Made by a program: the position numbers and the translations under genes. Below are positions 11,276 through 24,784 of a stretch of 64,000 nt of DNA, piece by piece. The notes beneath the pieces are model-generated. The model made no database searches. It was not told the DNA's origin and saw only the letters and a program-made list of their open reading frames with translations. This DNA is from Desmodesmus armatus (Eukaryota > Chlorophyta > Chlorophyceae > Sphaeropleales > Scenedesmaceae). The stretch covers positions 186,001 to 250,000 of the forward strand of contig VIIQ02000025.1 in assembly GCA_007449985.2 (NCBI GenBank), given 5' to 3'. Positions within the stretch are counted from its first letter, which is position 1; the number at the start of each line of letters is the position of its first letter.

Positions 11276-14200
11276 AGCAGCAGCAGGACGTGCCCCCCGC
11301 AGTCAGCAACGCTGCCGCCGCTGCTGCCGCCGCCATGGCAGCAGCAAAAGCAGCACAAGTCCAGGTGGAGCAGCTGACTCAGCAGGTCGAGGCCCACCTG
11401 TCTGCCATGTCCGAGCTGCCCCTACGGACAGCCGAGGATGCAGCCGCCGTGCGCACCGCCCTTGACAGGGGCGCCAGCGCATTCACGGAGCTTGGTGGGG
11501 TGCGTGAGGAGCTGGGCAAGCTAGACACACAGATAGCAGAGGCTAGCCAGCAGTTAACCAACCAGCAGCGGCACGTCCAGCAACTGCAGCAGCAGCAGCA
11601 GGGGTGCTACATATGTGTCAACAGCAGCGTGCCGCTCCAGCGCATGCAGCTTAGGGGTATGCTCTGTGCAGCATCTGGGGCGGACCCGGCTGACATCCAG
11701 GGCATCACCATGCTCACTGGCAATGCCGTCAGTGCGGCTGAGGCGGCTCTGCAGCTGGTGCGGTCTCAGCAGCAAGTCCCACCCCCACAGCAACATGGCC
11801 ACATCCTCGCACCACAGCCGGGAGTACCATGGGGACAGCGGCAGCAGCCACAGCAGCAGCGGCAGGATGGGGCGCATCAGCAGCACCAGCCACTTGCCCC
11901 ACCGGGGCTGCCACGGCCGCTGCAGCCACACCAGCAGCAGCGACAGCAGCAGCAGCAGGGCCGCGGCCAGCTGGCAGTACCCCCTGGGCTAGGGCCGGGG
12001 CCGCAGCAGCTTCCGCCCGCGCCGCCAGCGCCCCAGCAGCAGCAGCAGCAGCCAGTCCCGCCCCCGCCAGCACCGCCCCAGCAGCAGCAGCAGCAGCGGC
12101 TTCCACAGCCACAGGAGCGACGACAACCACAACTGCTTTACAGAGTCAAGGTGGCCTCACCGGAGGTTGCTGCGAGGGTCGTGTCTGTTGACACCAAACG
12201 CCGGCTACATGAGGCTCGGACAGGAGTCTATGTTGAGCACTGGCTCACCCCCTCCCAGCTCTCAGAGCGGCAAGGCATGGCCGGCCTCATCAAGCAGCTG
12301 CAGCGGGAGCGCACCCCCTGGCGCTGGTCGCTGGCGAAGCCCACTGACCTGCAGAAAGGAGTGTACGGTCCCGACGGTAAAGTGCGCTGGCAGGTGGTAT
12401 ACCCATCCCCCCCTACTAATTAATGGAGCTCCGGGCGTTATGCTTGAATGTGGGCGGGAGGGCAGATGAGCGTATCCCGTTTACTCTGGACAAATATAGG
12501 GGCAACCCGTATGATGTGTATTGTTTCTTGGAGACCATGTGGGAGGAGGGGAGTTGGGGCAATGTCAGCTTCCATGGATACCTTGCACATCACTGCACGA
12601 GGCCTGCTCCAATTGTCAGGACGGCTGGCAGACCTAGTGGGGGCATTACGGTGTTATTGAGGGAAGACTCCCCCATCCTAGGCGCCTCCACTCCCGTTCG
12701 CGTGCGTATGGATGCATCCACGGGTATAGTGGGGGTCACATCTGACCTGCATGCGCTCACTATAGCCTTCTGTTATTTTAGCCCTCCCAACTCTGCTGTC
12801 TATGAGTCTGGGCTTGTTGATGGGCAGTACTTGCAGGCCTTGTATGAGTGCATGCACGAGGCGGTGGGTGCGGGGAGACAGGTTCTGTGCATGGGTGACT
12901 TCAACATAAGGGTGGGGGCATCTGCTGATGATGTGGAAGGGGTGCCCATGGACGTTGGCCCTGTTGCAGGCCTGACCGGGCCTGTTGCCAGCAACGTGCC
13001 TGCAGCTCGCAGGTCACAGGACACCACGGCTGACCCACATGCCGAGGGTTTTATGCTTGGGCTCAACACATGTGGTTGTGTTCTGCTGAATGGCCGAGCG
13101 CCAGGGGATGAGGAGGGCCGCCGCACTTGTTTTGTCAATGGGGGCAGTAGTGTTGTTGACTATGGCATAGTCTCAAAGGGGTTGTATGACTCAGTGCGGT
13201 CATTTAGGGTGCTGGAAAGGGAAGGAGAGGTAGAAAGCAAGGACCATGCTGCATTGTCAGTTTGCATTGATATGCGGCATGCACTGCAGGCAGCTGCCCC
13301 AACAGGGGCCCGTTGTCCCAAGACCCTCAGGCCTAGGGGTAGCCAGCGTAGGGAGTATGTTGAGGCCCTCCACCTTCGAGAGGCAGAGTTGGCGAGCTTG
13401 CGGGCAGCCGTGGATGCTGGCACCACTTCATGGGGGGATGCTGTCGCAAGTCTGGTGGCCATGACAAGGGCTGCAGCATTGGACGTTGTGGGGCAGCACA
13501 CAGATCAGCATACCCCAGGGTCACATGCACCCTGGTACACTCCTGAATGCATCCAGGCCCGTGACACATTCCGGGCTGCATGGAAAGCTTGGTGGCGTGC
13601 GTCAGGCCAGCAATTAGACCCATTGGTGGTGGCGGGGTTGCATGGCACCATGCTTGCTTGTCGGCGGTCATACAAGCAGGTGACTAGGCAGGCCAAGCGG
13701 GAGTTTGAGCACAGACACCTGCAGGGGTTGATTGATACGTATTTTAGTGATCATCAGCGGGACTTTTGGAAAGTCCTCAAGGGGAACAAGGGTAGCACTT
13801 GTCCGATTCCTGATGTGCATGCATGGACTGCACACTTCACTGGCATCATGGGGACACAACCTGAGGAGCAACGGCTCACTGAGGATGAGTTGGGCATACG
13901 TCAAGCGCTGTATGACGCATGTAGGCGGGACGGGGCATTGTTTGAGGAACTCAACAGACCCATTGAGGCTGCAGAGGTGGGGCAGGTGATGGCCACCCTA
14001 CCCACCGGTAAGGCCCCAGATCTGCAAGGGCTCACATGTGAGCTGTTAAAGGCGCCCGCTGCTGCCGCTGGGGAGGCTGAGGAGGCCCCTACAGAGGGCA
14101 GCGAGCAATCCTTTGCATGTACTCCCTACGTTGAGTGCGTCACAAGTGTGCTGCATCAGGCGCTGGTGTCTGGGGGAGGTGGTGGTTGTGACGTATTGGA

Positions 14201-17200
14201 ATGCAGCAAGGCCGGGCCGGTTCCTAAGCCGCTTGCGTCACGCACACCCACAGATTTGAATAACTACCGTCCTGTGGGGGTAGGGAGTGTGTTTGGGAAA
14301 GTCCAGGATAGACTTCTATTACGGCGGTTTGATGGCATTGTGGAGCGTGAAGGGGTGAGGGCCCCCACACAGTGTGGGTTCCGAGGCAAGCATGGGTGTT
14401 TGGATGCACTGTTTACCATGCAGCACTTGATATCTAAAGTCCACTGGGCTGGCCCTGGGTCCTCTCGGCGCCACTCCAAACTTTGGGTTGTGTTTGTGGA
14501 CTTCAAGAAGGCGTTCGACCTTGTCAGGCGCGATCTCCTGATTGCTAGGTGTAGGGAGTTGGGGGTACACGGGCCTTTTCTGGAGGCCATTACGTCGTTG
14601 TACGATCGAGTGCTGGTCCGTGTGTGTGTGAACGGGCGACTTGGTCCAGCGTTCGCCACGCATCGTGGTACGCGGCAGGGCAGCGAGCTGTCCCCGCTAT
14701 TGTTCGGACTCTTTATGGATCTTTTGCATGAGTTGATTCAACAACGGGTGCCTGGCGCTGGACCCATCATTGGCAACCTCAGCGTGCCGGATGTCATGTA
14801 CGCAGATGACGTTAATTTGCTGGCGTGGGCCGCCCACCACAGCCAGCAGTTGCTCGACTGCCTGTCTCTGTTTTGTACGTTATTCGATATGGAGGTCAAC
14901 ATTGATAAAACACATGTTATGGTGTTCCGCCGGCCGCGTGTTCCGTGCCCTACGGACGTGTTGATGTACAGGGGACAGCCGTTACGGTACGTGGAGACAT
15001 GTACGTATCTGGGAGTGCAGCTTCACGCGACACAGGGCTTCAACACTGCCAGCCACGAGCTGGCAGTGAAGGGGCGCAAGGCCATGCTGGGGCTGCTGCA
15101 CTTGCTCAGACTGCATCACATCTCCCAGGGCGACATGCGTCTAAGGATGTTCGACATCTTAGTTGAACCAGTGTTGTCCTATGGGGCACATATTTGGGGG
15201 CCTCTGATGTGCCCTAAGTGGCTGACTGACAGCTACAGTGGTCGCATGTGCAAGGCTGACGATGTTCATTTCCTCTTTTTGCGGGAGCTTTATGGAGCAC
15301 ACCCCAAGACTAGCCGTGATGTATTGCTTCGTGAAACCCACCGGGCCTCTCTACCATGTCGGTGGCTATCTCTGGCAGCCAGTTGGTGGGCCAAGCTGGC
15401 CGCTATGGAGTCAGCACGGTTGGCTCACCAGGTTTGGCTAGCCGACATAGGCCTCATGTTGCATGGGTGCACAACTTGTTGGACTTACCACTTGTTGCAG
15501 GGGTTGGAAGAGATAGGGTTTGTATCAGGGGACCAATGGCGCTCAGGGGTACCAGGAGTCACTGTCGACTCTGTCAAGAGCATCACTATCACCAAAGAGG
15601 GAGTGCTGCAAGCCGCCCTGCGGTATCAGGCGGCTCATTGGCATGCGGTCATTGCCGCTAGCAACGACCCTAGAGAAGGTGTATCAGATGGCACCCATGT
15701 TAGGACGCATGCTGCTTGGATGCAGATACAGTCCACAGTAGGGACAATGCTCCCAAGTTTCTGCACTTGTGTTTGCCTAGGGGGGTCCTTCGATGCTTAG
15801 GGCGGTACCGGCTTGGTGGGCACCACCTATATGGGCGCTTGCACGGGCCAGGTGCCGAGGAACGCGGGCGCTCATGCCCACTGTGCAGTGGCAGGGGGTT
15901 GCGGCCCGAGTGGCCTGCCACTATGCTGACTAGGTGCGGGGGTGATAGGCCAGAAGACTTGCAGCACTTTATTTGGGAATGCCCAGCGTATGACCACATC
16001 CGGGACAAATATGCCTCGTTGTTTGCATTCAGTGTGACCAACTCCGCTCAGCAGTGCATGCAGAGTGTATTTGGTGCTCCTCAGCAGCGTCAGCTGGCCC
16101 ACTGTGTCGCGGCCATGGACGTATACAGGCGCTACCTGTTGGGGAAAGGTAACCTGTTTGGAGTCCGCCCTGCGCTGCAGCCCTTGGGTTATGTGGCCGC
16201 CATGCCATACCCAGCTTGCTTGCGGCGCAGGGTCAGCCCATCAACAATGGGCTCAGTAGATGTGTTGGGAGTCGCGGTAGGGGCACTTGTAGTTGCCACC
16301 CTGTGGGTACTGCTTTGCGTGTTAGCTCAGAAGGTGTTGTGCTGGCTTTGATGTGTTAGTTGTACAACAGTGTTTCTGATATGCTTGAAGGACTGACCCA
16401 TGTGTGTGCGTGCACGGTATGTGTAGACTGCAGATTTACAACTGAGTCTTGAAAGCACGATACTATACTCGGTGTGTGTGGCAGTTGCCATGTCTGTTTT
16501 TTTTTTTGGGGCTGGTCTTGTCTGACGTGTCTTTGCAGGTTCCCTCGGTTCAGGTGTGCGTCTTTGGCTTACCCAGTCGATCAAGTGTAGAGAGTACCGC
16601 TTTGCGGTGAAAGTATCTACTTGTAACAACCTCCCCCCAAAAAAAATAACACAGCTGGACACCAGTCAGGACATGTTGCCGCTAAGCATGCAGCCACAAG
16701 GGTTCTTGCAGAGCTTGATGTTGCCATCAGAGAAGAAAGGCTACAGTGATGGCCCCTCAAGTCAGGAGCTGTGGTGGGCAGAGCTGCTGGGCAGACAGTC
16801 AGCAACACTGGCCCATGGGCTGGCTAGCAGCAGCAATCAGAATCAGGAGTTGAAGTGGCTACACCACGTCTGTCTTCATGCAGCAGCCTCATGGCCAGCC
16901 AGCCACCCACAGCAGCACGAGCACAGCGACACCCATAGCAGCACGAGTGCAGGCAGCTGTGAGCACACATCACAGGTAAGATACCGACAGCCATGACAGC
17001 ATCGTTGTTGAGGTCGCTCGCCACGGGCTTCGCTGCTACTGTGTCGCTGTATACTCTGCCAGCCAGTTGGGTTGCCTGCAGCCACTCATGCTGCAGCTAG
17101 CTCATGCCAGTCAATCTTGGCAGGACGTCTGTACGTTGTGGTGTGTGGTGCTGTGCGCACCTGTCCCCCGGCAAGCCAGTGGGTCAGTCACAATTGGCAG

Positions 17201-20200
17201 TGCTGCCGGCACGTTTGTGGAGTCCTGGCAGCTAACAACAGCCGCATTGTATGTTGCTGCAGGGCTGTGCGTACCCGCACTGACACAGTCAACAACAGGC
17301 TCACTGACAAGCCCTGCGTGGAAGAGCTCAGCAAATGGCCAGGAGGGCGCACGGTGGGTCACCAACACACACTGCACATCTCAGCACACAAACTGCCAGT
17401 CGATATTATCTTGCTGGTGGCCAGCAACAGTGCCTATCAACGTGTACATGATGTTCTGGAAGGTGCATGGTTGTGTGGGTCACACTTTCTGTACAGTAGT
17501 GTGCCCTGCTGTGGCCAACGCTGGAGGCGACCCACCCCCCTTGAAGAAACCATGAAAAGGCAAGCTGCTGTGTGCTGATGTGGTGCTCATGCTGTGGTTG
17601 CTGCTCGCCATGTTGCAGGGTTGAGTGTCAGAAGGCCTTGGAAACAGCTCATCAAACAGAAACCTCCAGGCCGTACAGAGTAGTCACAGCCCAGCACGAA
17701 GATACCCTCTGACGCACTGCAACAGGTGGGTTGAGCGTAGTATGAGCGAGTGCCATGCTCAATGCTGAGGGCACTCAACCTCACTGCAGCACAGACATCA
17801 GGAGTCTTAGCAGCCATGTGGCCTTACCTGCCATTGTCTGCTCTCACAACTGAAGGGCTGGCATGTGATGCACTCATCAGGCTGACCAACACGCACTGCT
17901 CTGCCGTGTGATTCAGGTGTCAAGCGCTGCTGGAGCCGCAAGTAGACGCCATTTGATCAACACATGTGGCCAGGCCTGACAAGCAGGCAGCAAAGAAGAT
18001 GCCATGTGCTGACGCAGCAGCTGCATGCGGCAGGGGCCAGCCTAAATTGCAGGCTGATTCATGAATCTGCCAAGGTACAATCTTCTGTCTGAGGGAGGCC
18101 CCATTTGTGAGGCAGTTTCAGTAGCGTTGCTGAGGCATAAGGTATCGGGTTGGGCTGTGCAAGTGCCACTCTGCTGCCTCCGAGCAGTGTGTGTGTAGCA
18201 TTCACGCCTTGCGCAATTGTGTTGCGCAGCTGATCAGCATGGTTGACAATTCAGCACTTTGTAGAGGTGTGTGCCTGTTCTGGCAACAAGCCACAAACAA
18301 ACATGATGGTTATGAGCATCAGCCATATAGCTGGTCATTGCATCATGTAACTGTCTCTTTGGACTCAGGGTGGACCTATTATGAGTGATACACCACCCTT
18401 GCAGTATGATTGGCGACCTCCAGGCGACGCCAGGTCGACCTGCAGACGATGTCCATGCGACCATCATTCACACCGTCGCACAGTAACCCATGCACACGAC
18501 TCACAGGCAGCGAGCACGCAACGCCTGCCCAACGCAAGGACGCTGCTGGTGGTGGCGTCGCCTGGCAGTGGTCCAGACCACCGTAGCAACAATGCGACTC
18601 ACGGGAGACTGTTGAACGACGGACAGGCGATGTTCAGACGACGCTATTCTGCACCGTCGCCTGGACATCGCCGTCGTGTGCACGTCGCTTTCCTGATGCG
18701 ACGGAGTCGTGTAGCAGGCGAAGCCTGCGTCGCTTCATCGTCGTTTTCCCACTGAAACGACTCCAACACGACTCTTACACGACGCATGCAATGCCCACCC
18801 GATGCTATGCGACGATAAGGGCGTTCCCCCAGTGCAGCCTATTGGAAAAAGGAGGATTCTGCATGGGTATTGCAAACATAGTGTGTAGCAAGCAGGGGCA
18901 ACGCAATGAGGGTGCTGCAAATCCAGCTCGTGAGAAGGCCTGCCATGTTCAATTTTGGCAGGGGTTGCGACGCACAATCGCACAAGGCTAGAGCCACCCA
19001 CCAGTCGTAGTGTCCGTAGAGAGTATTGTTGGCGAGCCAAGGGCTCTGTGGTGCCGCTGCTGCAATGGCCATGTTGAGTGCACCTGCCAGGTACATCCCC
19101 ACTGATATGCTCAACAGGTAGACAGAGGTTCCCAGTGACCGCATGCCCTCAGACACCTGTCAGCATTCAAACGGCAGCAGTACATGACACACCAGCACCA
19201 GCAAGATCGTCAGCGATGTGAAGTGTTCCCCTGCAGTTGCAGTGCGTTGACAGGCACAACGGTTCGACCAACTTCATTTCACCCTGTCCTTGCCCACCGT
19301 TCCCAACCCCAGGACCCCCTCCGCTCACGTTTGTGTAGAAGAGCTCCATGCAGCCGATGTTGGCAAAAACCTCTGAGGCACCAGACAGGAAGTAGGGGAT
19401 GGACTGCCACCAGATGCTGCAGACACGGCAAAAGAGGCGACATCAGGGGCAGCACGTCAGTAACGGTACATTCAAGGCGACAGAGCCAGACAGAGCCGAC
19501 AGTCATGTGGGGCCACAGCTGCATAGGCCCTATGCTGCACTGGTGCATACACTCGCGTCTTGTTATCACGAAAACATCGAGAAAATCATAAGAAATTGAG
19601 CATATCATATCGCAATCTTGGCTGCCCATCACGTTGCCCACCTCATCGGCTGCGTGAAGGCGGGGTCCAGCGGGTCGGCACCCGGCCCGGCCTTCTCAAA
19701 CGCAGCGAGCACTCCCGACGACCGGATGACGCGGTATCGCGCCAGCTCGATGAAGCCCGCGCTCAGCAGCGCCACGACTTGGATGCCGAAGCCGAGCCCG
19801 ATGCGCATCGTCATCGAGATTGGGCGACCGAGCCAGCGAGCTGCGAGGGGCGCGATCACCAGGTCGTAGAAGACGACCATGCCTAGCACGCCGAATCTGC
19901 AGGTCACAAAAGCCAGTTGAAACACACACAATTTCAGCGCAATGCGCCCCTTTTGCGTGGTCTAGCCAGCCCTTCGAAACAGATAGCTTTTTGGATAATC
20001 ACACCAAAGCACAAGTGCTTGAGGACTGCAGCAGCATGTGGCATGCACATATGACAAGCTGAACATGTGCGACTGTTGAAACCAACACACGAGCCTGGGA
20101 TCTCAGGCCAGCCAGCCAGGCACTGACTCACGTGTTTGTGAAGCTGACTGAGCTTGCCGGCACCTGTGTGTTGGCGTTGAGCCGCCTGTCCATGGCGTCA

Positions 20201-23200
20201 CCGGTGTAGGGCAGCAGCGTGCTGATGGGGTCACCAGCCATCTGGTAGCTGCAGAGGGGAAGTGAGGTGTGCATTGATGTTCAGGAAACAATTGAGTCTG
20301 GAGGGGGACATTCAACTTCGCATGCACGACGGGGAAGGCAGGGCTGGCAGCAGGTAGCCTTGTGCCACTTCAAATGGCAGTGTCAAAGTCTTGAAATTAT
20401 GGCTTCGAAGAGTCCCCACTCTCACAGGCATGAACTGAGGCCACAATGACATGTGTCCTCAAAACTTCCGAGCCCTGCCCCCTACCCACGGACCCCTCTT
20501 TCAAACCCCACACACTCACAACCATGCTTCTAGCCTTTCCCCCTTCACCCCCCCCCCCCAAAATCCAGGCCCCGCTTACATGCATATGCATAGGAAGAGG
20601 GGCATGATGCCCAGGAAGGCCTTGGTCTCCTCTACCTCACTCACACTCACAGGGGCTACCCTGCTGCTGCTGCTGCTGTTTGGCTTGTTGCTGATGTCAT
20701 TGCTGCTGCTGCTGTTGCTGATGGCCAGCTTGCTGCGGGGTGAGGTGACGGTGGGTGCTGCAATGGCAGCCTTGTCCAAACACCTGCGGGGCAGCAGGTG
20801 ATGGCACACACCTTGACTGTTAGTGTAAATCATCTGGGCACCTAGTAAGACACGACTTCTGCAAGGTACAGTGATACGTGCTGCAAGGAAGTACCCAGCA
20901 CCTGAGATACCCCCCCCCTCCCGAAAATGCCTCTCTGCGCTTCCCTACAAGAGCTTCTGCTACGCATTTCATGCTGTCTATGTGTGCTTCATGCATGGCT
21001 GCTGTTCCTGTCTCCCTTACGAACTCACATCACCATGCCCCCCCCCCCCCCCCCCCGCCTTCCAACAGGTCCCCCCTCCACCCCCCCCCACCAACACACA
21101 ATACACGGCCACCAATCACACACTCGGTGTGGCACACACAAACGCCGCGTACCTCATATGTGCTGTGTGTGCCCTTTTTGAAGGGCACCCTGTGCCTATG
21201 TTCTGTCGTTGCCCCCCTAATGCATGGACATCCAAAACAACACAAACTCCACCCCCCCCCCCACACACACACACACCAACACACGCAATGTAGCACTCAG
21301 ACCATTTAAAGACAACCGTAGCTGCTTACCTCATGCGTGCTGTGTGAGCCATCTTGAAGGGCACCCCGTGTCCATCGTCTGTCCCTCCCTCAGGCTCGTA
21401 CAGCTCTGAGGCGTCTTGGGGGAGGTGCATGTGGCGCTTGTGGAAGGCGGCTGGAAATGGATGAAAGTACATGGGGGGGGGGGGGAGGGGGGCATGTCAG
21501 TGCTGATCACGTTTGTGGCGTTGGAGAAGGGAAGGTGAGGTGAAGCATGGGAGTGTTGTGGGGTGTAGACCATCATCAAAATCATAGTATGACACAGTAT
21601 GGCTGCCATGTACTGGGTCTTGGGCCACAAGGGAGCCAGGTGTGATGGAAAACCTTGGCACTCAAGTATAATTTCCCTAGATCAGATTGGACACGCCAGC
21701 CATCAATGCCCATTGACCCCCACATCACCAGCCGCACTATCTTGGAAACCCCCTGTTCTCTGTTGCTGTTTGGTCCCACGCCGCAAACATGCATTACACA
21801 CACGTTCTACGCAACTTCGGAATGTCACATCCTTGGATGGGTCATGCATTGGCTGGATGCACTCCCTGTGTCTACACACCCTGCGCCCCCTATCACCCCC
21901 CCCCCCCCCCCACCACCACCACCGCCACCTACCGCTGAGCACCCGTCCAATGCGTCTGAATGGTGACCCCTCAGGTGGCACCCTGACGTACAGGTTGGCC
22001 ACAGCACCCGCCACAAACAGGCAGATGGCCGCCATGAATGCTGCAGTGGGTATACCAAAGCCCACCCCGTAGCCCTTCACCTCCTGGACACCAACAACAA
22101 CCGTGGAGGCAACCTGCAGCAGCAGTGAAGGTGGAATGATGAGCGCTGGGTGAAGTTGCGAGTGCGGTGGGACCTGTGTATTTTGATGGTTGTGTTGAAG
22201 CAGCTAGTAGTTGACACAAATTCAAGAGACTTGTCAGCTGCTGCTGTTGCTGCGGCTGCTGCTGCTGCTGCCAGCTGTTGCAGTACAGCTGCCAAAGTGG
22301 GGCTGCTCCTGCTGCTGCTGCTGCCGCCGCCGCTGCTGCTGCTGCTGCTGCTGCTGCTCACCAGTGCCCCAATGTTGATGGTGAAGTAGAAGTAGTTGAA
22401 GAATGAGGAACGCCACGACCTGTGGACAAGGCAACACACACAGCAGCGGACACTGTGACTCAGAGCTTCAGGAGAGTTTGTATGCAGCTGCTGCCACAGC
22501 GGTATCAAATGCTCAATCAAGTGCAGCCCTCCTGATGCAGCTGTTGCTGTTGATTGCTGCGCAACTTGCCCTTTGCCAGCAGAGATGCCTGTGTGCCTTC
22601 CCTTCAGCTTCAACTCCCACTGCTAACTCCTATGTGCCCCCAGACTCCCACCCACCTCTCCCGTGCGCTGGTCTCCTTGAACTGGTCCCCTCCAAAGCTG
22701 CTCACACAAGGCTTGATGCCACCACCACCTGCAGCAGCAGCAGCAGCAGGAGCAACAGCAGCAGCCGTAGCAGGAGCAGCAGCAGCAGCAGCAGAGGCAG
22801 CAGCCTTTATTGAGCTTAGCGCATGCAGGCCTGCTGCTATGGTGCTTCGTGACATCACTTGTCCCAGATTTGTTGACAGAACCCTGCATTCCTACAACAT
22901 TTACCTCCCCCCCCTCGCGGGCTAACACACATGCGACCATAAATCCCCCCCCCCCGCAGGCTCACACACTCACACAAGGACATGACTGCACCGCCCCAGC
23001 TCTGCCCCCACTCACCCAGTGCTGTGAAGTACATTGACGCCCAGAACACATTTCGTGTTGCGTCCATGCCTGCTGGGGGGGTGTGGTCTGCTGTGGGCTT
23101 GATGCCAGGAATGAGGTTCACCATGGTGATACCTAGCATCCCCTGCAACATCCAGGGGTGGGTGTAGTGTGTTTTGTGAGGTCTATATTGTATGTTGATA

Positions 23201-24752
23201 AGTGCTCATGGCCTATGAGCCTGGCTTGGCTCGTGCAAGGGCGATCAGGCGTGGCTCCAATCAAGTTGGCTAGTGATACTAGGAAGATGAACCAAGTGCG
23301 CTTCACACTCTCCCAGGCAGGTGTGTGCCCACTAAGCCTTGTGACACAGGTGGTTGTTGGGTTGGGCGAGCTGTGTTGGCGGACCATGTGCGTCTGAGGC
23401 AACCCTTAGCACCCACCAACTGATGCCCACACGAAGTGCGTTTCCCTGGCTCAAACGGGAGGGGGTGCCGACGAGGCTGGATATCAGAGAGAGGTATCCC
23501 TGAGCCCCCCCCCCCCACCCATAAAGCAGACTTGACACATGCCACATTCCTGGTTTACCTCCCCATCCCTTTCCCCGCTCCCTCTGAGCACCCCCTGCTC
23601 AGCTAATTGTGTCTCCCTGCTCACCACAAAGTAGATGCGGCTGAACACCAGGATGCATTTGTGCTGAACACCAGGATAAATGGATGCATCCTGGTGTTCA
23701 GGAAAGATGGATACATTTGTGCTGCACACCAGGATACATTCCCCCCCCCCCCCCCTGCTCACCACGAAGTAGATGAGGCTGAACACCAGGATCACCCAGA
23801 AGCGGCCCATCACAGCATCTGCAAGGTACGCACCCAGCAGCGGCGTGATGTACACCTACAGCAGCAGCAGCAGCAGCAGCAGCAGCAAGAGGGGTACAAG
23901 CTCGTAGTGAGAGGCTGACCAAATAATGTGTGCGGCTTTACCAATGCCTACCAGGTCTGCAGCAGCTGCAAAGCCTTATCTGGCAACTGCAACCCCTCCC
24001 TGCCAATCTCTCCCTCCCACCATCCACTCTTGCCCCCTCCCCACGCTCACTGCCCTGACTCCTTCTGCCATTCCCTTCTCACCCACCTTGACCCATCCAA
24101 ACACCGCACCCACCCACCCACCCACCCACCTATCCCCCCCAGAGTCTCACTCACCGTTGCCTTCCAGACCTGCAGCAGCTGTGAGGCCTTGTCAGGCAGG
24201 TGTAACCCCCCCCCCCCCCCCCCCGACCACCAGTCTCGTTCTGTTGGACAAGATGGGGGGGGGGGGGGGCAATGGCTGCTGCCACCCACTCTTGCCTCGC
24301 TGCTTGACTCCTTCTGCCTGTCCCTTCCTGCCCCCCGCCAATCAGTTCTGACACCACACCCACCCCTATTCCATGCTCCACCTGCACCCCGGAGAAACAC
24401 ACTCACCGTTGCCTTCCAGACCTGCAGCAGCTGTGAGGCCTGGTCTGCTGGGTAGCCCAACACCTTCTTGAGGTACAAACCCATGTTGGTGGACAGACCA
24501 TAGAACGCAAGCCTGTGGGGGGGGGAGGGGGGGTTACACAACAGCCAATGGAGAGGGGGAGGAGACTTGAGGCTGTCAGGGTTAGGCGGGGCAGATCTGC
24601 TACTGACGACAGTCTGCTGCTGCTGCTGCTGTTGCTGCTGCTGTTGCTTGTACTGCTGCCTACAGCACCAGGTGTGACACTGCCAGCGGTCCATCGGAGC
24701 GCATCAGCACGTGTATGCTGACAAAACTGCGGTGTCAGTTTGCCACTGTTCG

Positions 24753-24784
<32 letters not shown>

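Larger units (their letters stand above)
10700..16646 (+). mobile_element. Non-LTR retrotransposon (LINE), near intact
   Basis: Two long plus-strand frames (ORF1 and ORF2) followed by a 3' region that ends in a short A run at 16639-16646. The endonuclease-RT layout and terminal A tract are those of an APE-type LINE (L1-like; clade not determined). The 5' limit is uncertain: a 41-residue frame at 10712-10837 (MNPGKGLVQH...) precedes ORF1 and may be 5' UTR or the displaced start of ORF1. No target duplication was found. It is inserted inside the CACTG element and runs antisense to the POT gene. Confidence 0.88.
9480..18834. mobile_element. CACTA/EnSpm-like TIR element (9.36 kb), host to a LINE
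   Basis: The ends are inverted repeats starting CACTGGGGGAACG at 9480 and ending CGTTCCCCCAGTG at 18834. About 70 bases match, with roughly eight differences. A 3-bp direct repeat CAG flanks it (9477-9479 and 18835-18837). CACTA/EnSpm elements have CACTA/G termini, 3-bp target duplications and subterminal arrays of short motifs; here GTCG/CGAC-rich arrays occupy about 9.49-9.77 kb and 18.41-18.80 kb. I see no transposase, so it is probably non-autonomous. It sits inside the last intron of the POT gene. Removing it rejoins a normal-sized intron. Confidence 0.78.

Noticed and set aside
11237..11285. CAG array as a CRISPR or satellite feature
   Set aside because: It is a simple triplet run encoding Gln in LINE ORF1; no spacers are present.
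17067..17578. Two overlapping frames of 162 and 168 codons as a possible transposase
   Set aside because: No DDE/D-type or zinc-finger motif, both frames equally open, and composition like the surrounding noncoding sequence.
23664..23700. Inverted repeat in POT intron as a regulatory hairpin
   Set aside because: Both arms derive from the duplicated exon 4 end, so it is better explained by duplication and inversion.
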